Part shown: piece by piece, positions 61,295-64,000 of the stretch
How the letters are laid out: every line of letters starts with the position of its first letter
Numbering within the stretch: the stretch's first letter is position 1
Source: CAYOYK01 sp964408185
GTDB taxonomy: Bacteria > Bacillota > Clostridia > Christensenellales > Aristaeellaceae
Assembly: GCA_964408185.1 (NCBI GenBank)
Contig: CAYOYK010000005.1
Span: 1 to 64,000 of the forward strand
DNA: 64,000 nt
Reading direction: 5' to 3'
The notes under the pieces: generated by a model
The model's input: only the letters and a program-made list of their open reading frames with translations
What the model was told of the DNA's origin: nothing
The model's database searches: none
Position numbers and translations under genes: made by a program

Positions 61295-62289
61295 TCACAA
61301 ATGGTGGCATGCCACAAAATGTCCGCCGCCAACATCCTGGAACGTCGGCGCGCAGGCCGCGCACTCCTCGGTGGCGCGGGAGCAGCGCGTACGGAACGGG
61401 CAGCCGGTGGGCATTTTGAGCGGGCTGGGCACGTCGCCGCTCAGGATGATGCGGTGGGAGCTGCGGGCCTTGACCGGATTGGGGATGGGCACCGCGCTCA
61501 GCAGCGAGATGGTGTAAGGGTGCAGCGGGTTGTGGTGCAGCTCGTTGGCGTCGGCCAGTTCCACCATGCGGCCCAAGTACATCACCGCGATCCGCTTGGA
61601 GATGTGCTTGACCACGCTCAGGTCGTGGGCGATGAACAGGTACGTAAGCCCCAGCTGATGCTGCAGGTCCTCCAGCATATTGATGACCTGCGCCTGAATG
61701 CTTACGTCCAGCGCGGATACGGGCTCATCGCAGACGATGAACTCCGGGTCGCTGGCCAGCGCGCGGGCGATGCCGATGCGCTGGCGCTGCCCGCCGGAAA
61801 ACTCATGCGCGTAGCGCGTGGCTTGCTCGCTGGACAGGCCGACGGTCGCCAGCAGATCCATGATGCGCTCGTTGCGCTCCGCCTTGGTTTTGCATAGCTT
61901 ATGCACATCAATGGGCTCGGCCACGATGTCGCCGACCGTCATGCGCGGGTTCAGCGAGGAATAGGGATCCTGAAACACCATCTGCGCGCGCCTGTGCAGC
62001 ATATCCAGCGAGGCCTTGCTGCCGATCTCGTGACCGTCGAAGATCACCTTGCCGTCGGTCGGCTTGTACAGGTGCAGTATGCNNNNNNNNNNCGCCCCAC
62101 GGTGGTTTTGCCGCAGCCGCTCTCGCCTACCAGACCGAGCGTCTCGCCCTTGTGGATGACCAAGCTCACGTCGTCAACCGCCTTGAGCATGGTGGTCTTA
62201 AAAAAGCCGGTGCTGATAGGAAAATATTGCTTCAGGTGCTGTACGTCCAGCATCACGTCGGACGCGGCATTGGTAACGGCTTCACTCAT
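61295..62289 (-). CDS. oppF: Oligopeptide ABC transporter ATPase, interrupted by an N run
   Basis: The N-terminal part (MSEAVTNAASDVMLDVQHLK ... GESGCGKTTVG, Walker A) and the remainder (YKPTDGK, RRAQMVFQDPYSSLNP with Q-loop, EFSGGQRQRIGIARAL signature, EFIVCDEPVSALD Walker B, C-terminal TRCSRATEECAA) together make a normal OppF ATPase of about 330 residues. The two halves lie in different frames only because a 10-N placeholder sits at 62083-62092; with 2 missing bases (R-S-I-L at the join) the frame is restored. ATG at 62289 follows GAGGAGG and overlaps the oppD stop by 8 bases. Confidence 0.9.
62083..62092. other. Run of 10 N (assembly gap)
   Basis: An unknown-base placeholder inside oppF, just after the Walker A codons. 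The coding frame on both sides fits a gap length of 2 (or 2 plus a multiple of 3), so 10 is not the true size. Confidence 0.95.
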
Positions 62290-63337
62290 GGATGGTGTCC
62301 TCCTCGCTGCCCTTGCCGCCCGTCGCAAGCGCCTTGCCCTCCTCCGAACCGGCCGCCGCGAGGATCTCGTTGTCCTTCACGTTCATCCAGCAGGAGGACA
62401 GATGGTCGTGCGAGACCCAGTATTCATCGGGATGGTCGGTCAGGCAAATCTTCATGGCGTGCTCGCAGCGCGGCGCAAACGCGCAGCCCTTGGGCATGCA
62501 CAGCAGATCGATGGGCGTGCCGCTGATGGGACGAAGGCGCTCCTTCTCATCGTTGTCGATGTTGGGGATGGAGCGCATCAGGCCCTTGGTATACTCGTGC
62601 TTGGGGTTGAAGAAAATCTCGTCCGCCGTGCCGCGCTCGCAGATTGTGCCCGCGTACATCACAATCACCTCGTCGCACATCCCGGCGATAACGCCCAGAT
62701 CGTGGGTGATCATGATGATGGCCATGCCCATTTTGCGTTGCAGCTCGCCCATCAGCTCAAGGATTTGAGCCTGAATGGTCACGTCCAGCGCGGTGGTGGG
62801 TTCGTCGGCGATCAGTATGTCGGGCTCGCAGGCCAGCGCCATGGCAATCATCACGCGCTGGCGCATGCCGCCGGACAGCTCGTAGGCGTACTGGCGCATG
62901 CGCTTGGCAGGCTCGTTGATGCCTACCAGACCCAGCATCTCAATGGCGCGGGCGCGGGCCTGCTCCTTGCTGCGGCTGGTGTGCAGCATAATGGCCTCCA
63001 TCAGCTGATTGCCGATGGTGAAGGTCGGGTTGAGGCTGGTCATCGGGTCCTGAAAGATAATGCTGATCTTATCGCCGCGAATCTGGCGCATTTGCTCGTC
63101 GGATAGGCCGACAAGCTCCTGCCCGTGCAGCTTGACGCTGCCGCTGACGATGCGGCCGGGGTAGGTGAGGATTTGGAGGATGGAATAGGCGGTCACGCTC
63201 TTGCCGCTGCCGCTTTCCCCCACGATGCCCAGCACCTTGCCCTTATCCAGGTTAAAGGAAACGCCGCCAACCGCTTTTACCTCGCCTGCCGTGGTAAAAA
63301 ACGATGTGTGCAGGTCCTTGACTTCAAGCATTGCCAT
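62282..63337 (-). CDS. oppD: Oligopeptide ABC transporter ATPase
   Basis: The 351-residue protein has Walker A GESGSGKSV, Q-loop IIFQDPMTSLNP, signature ELSGGMRQRVMIAMAL, Walker B ILIADEPTTALD and the C-terminal oligopeptide-type extension with Cys residues (CAFAPRCEHAMKIC ... CW) that mark the OppD/DppD group. It powers peptide import with OppF. The start at 63337 follows GAGGAG. It begins 22 bases after oppC. Confidence 0.96.
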   Translation of the reverse strand: MAMLEVKDLHTSFFTTAGEVKAVGGVSFNLDKGKVLGIVGESGSGKSVTAYSILQILTYPGRIVSGSVKLHGQELVGLSDEQMRQIRGDKISIIFQDPMTSLNPTFTIGNQLMEAIMLHTSRSKEQARARAIEMLGLVGINEPAKRMRQYAYELSGGMRQRVMIAMALACEPDILIADEPTTALDVTIQAQILELMGELQRKMGMAIIMITHDLGVIAGMCDEVIVMYAGTICERGTADEIFFNPKHEYTKGLMRSIPNIDNDEKERLRPISGTPIDLLCMPKGCAFAPRCEHAMKICLTDHPDEYWVSHDHLSSCWMNVKDNEILAAAGSEEGKALATGGKGSEEDTIHE

Positions 63338-63359
63338 GGTACTTTACTCCTCCCTCATT

Positions 63360-64000
63360 CTACGACCGCAGCTTGGGGTCGAACGCGTCGCGCAGTCCAT
63401 TGCCCAGCAGGTTGAACGAGAGCACGATCAGGAAAATGGACAGGGCCGGATAAATGAGCAGGTAGGGATAGCTTTGCAGGCCCTGCCGCGCATCCGAGGC
63501 CAACGAGCCCAGCGAGGGCATCGGGATGGATACGCCCAAGCCCAGAAAGCTCAAAAAGCTCTCGGTAAAGATGGCGCTGGGGATTTGCATGGCGGCCGTG
63601 ATGATGATAACCGACACGCAGTTGGGGATCATGTGCTTGCGGATGATCCGCGAGGGCTTCGCGCCGATGGCGTGGGAGGCCAGCACGTACTCCTGCTCCT
63701 TGATGGACAGAATCTGGCCGCGTACCTGACGCGCCATGCCCACCCAGTACAGCAGGCCAAACACGATGAATATGCTCACCATGCCCGCCCCCAGCCTTTG
63801 AATCAGCGCGCTGTTGCTCTGCGAAACCACATCCTTGATGGCGACGGAGAGCAAAATCACAATCAGCACGTCCGGCAGGGAGTAGATGATATCGACAATT
63901 CGCATCATCACCATATCGACCCTGCCGCCAAAGAAGCCGGATATCGACCCGTAGATGATGCCGATGATGACCACGATCAGCGCGGCCAGCATGCCCACCA
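63360..64000 (-). CDS. oppC: Oligopeptide ABC transporter permease, partial at window edge
   Basis: The window contains about 213 C-terminal residues of this inner-membrane permease; its 5' end lies beyond base 64000. Visible features are five hydrophobic segments, the binding-protein-dependent transport (BPD_transp_1) core and the EAA-type loop EYVLASHAIGAKPSRIIRKHMIPN, which contacts the ATPases. The end FNLLGNGLRDAFDPKLRS is typical of OppC/DppC rather than OppB. oppB is presumably upstream outside the window. Confidence 0.93.
   Translation of the reverse strand, partial: VGMLAALIVVIIGIIYGSISGFFGGRVDMVMMRIVDIIYSLPDVLIVILLSVAIKDVVSQSNSALIQRLGAGMVSIFIVFGLLYWVGMARQVRGQILSIKEQEYVLASHAIGAKPSRIIRKHMIPNCVSVIIITAAMQIPSAIFTESFLSFLGLGVSIPMPSLGSLASDARQGLQSYPYLLIYPALSIFLIVLSFNLLGNGLRDAFDPKLRS

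Overview
The window is GC-rich bacterial DNA with Firmicutes-type gene content: SpoIVB and a YhcN/YlaJ-like sporulation lipoprotein, the yybS-rplI-dnaB order, near-consensus sigma-A promoters, AGGAGG-type ribosome sites and many secreted proteins whose signal peptides begin MKKLLAL or similar. An endospore-forming Clostridia member, possibly Christensenellales-like and gut-associated, is the most likely source; that placement is inference. No tRNA, rRNA or CRISPR array was recognised. High GC produces very long antisense open frames, which were ignored.

Bases 1-6600 are the remnant of a temperate phage next to the 3' end of guaA. The integrase and XRE repressor read towards guaA. The rest reads the other way: early-type small genes, a diversity-generating retroelement (DGR: variable protein, template repeat, reverse transcriptase), small tail-type proteins, endolysin and holin. 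No terminase, capsid, portal or replication genes lie between the early and late parts. The early DUF7768-like gene runs directly into the middle of the variable-protein gene, so a deletion appears to have removed everything between. The template and variable repeats are 115 bp each and differ at 12 positions, all at template adenines, the signature of DGR mutagenic homing.

From 6646 to 21530 come guaA, spoIVB (divergent) and a long leftward arginine/carbamoyl-phosphate cluster: argG-argC-argJ-argB-argD-argF, a terminator, then carA and a carB fused in frame to a dapF-like domain. The dapF-like domain has Ala where the first catalytic Cys is expected. Together these genes make citrulline and argininosuccinate from glutamate, bicarbonate and aspartate; argH is not in the window.

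From 21660 to 36600: an AAC(3)-type acetyltransferase gene broken by an in-frame stop, an amidohydrolase, an ECF sigma factor with a DUF4349 membrane partner, a membrane protein with a sortase-B-like domain lacking both catalytic residues, DUF1015, aconitase, a polytopic membrane protein, citrate synthase, a two-zinc-ribbon protein with a long leader, a lipoprotein and a YhaM-type exoribonuclease. From 36638 to 55300: dnaB, rplI and yybS, then envelope and secreted proteins (PrsA-like foldase, ZnuA-like binding protein, L,D-transpeptidase, TlpA-like thioredoxin), an aminotransferase paired with a Re-citrate-synthase-like enzyme, a Na/phosphate symporter, a flippase-like protein, an M32 carboxypeptidase, a NUDIX hydrolase and a DUF2974 lipase-like protein. 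The right end holds an XRE regulator, an HPt-like protein, an EamA transporter, three small secreted proteins (one chagasin-like), and an oligopeptide ABC transporter (oppA, oppF, oppD, partial oppC). A run of 10 N bases lies inside oppF.
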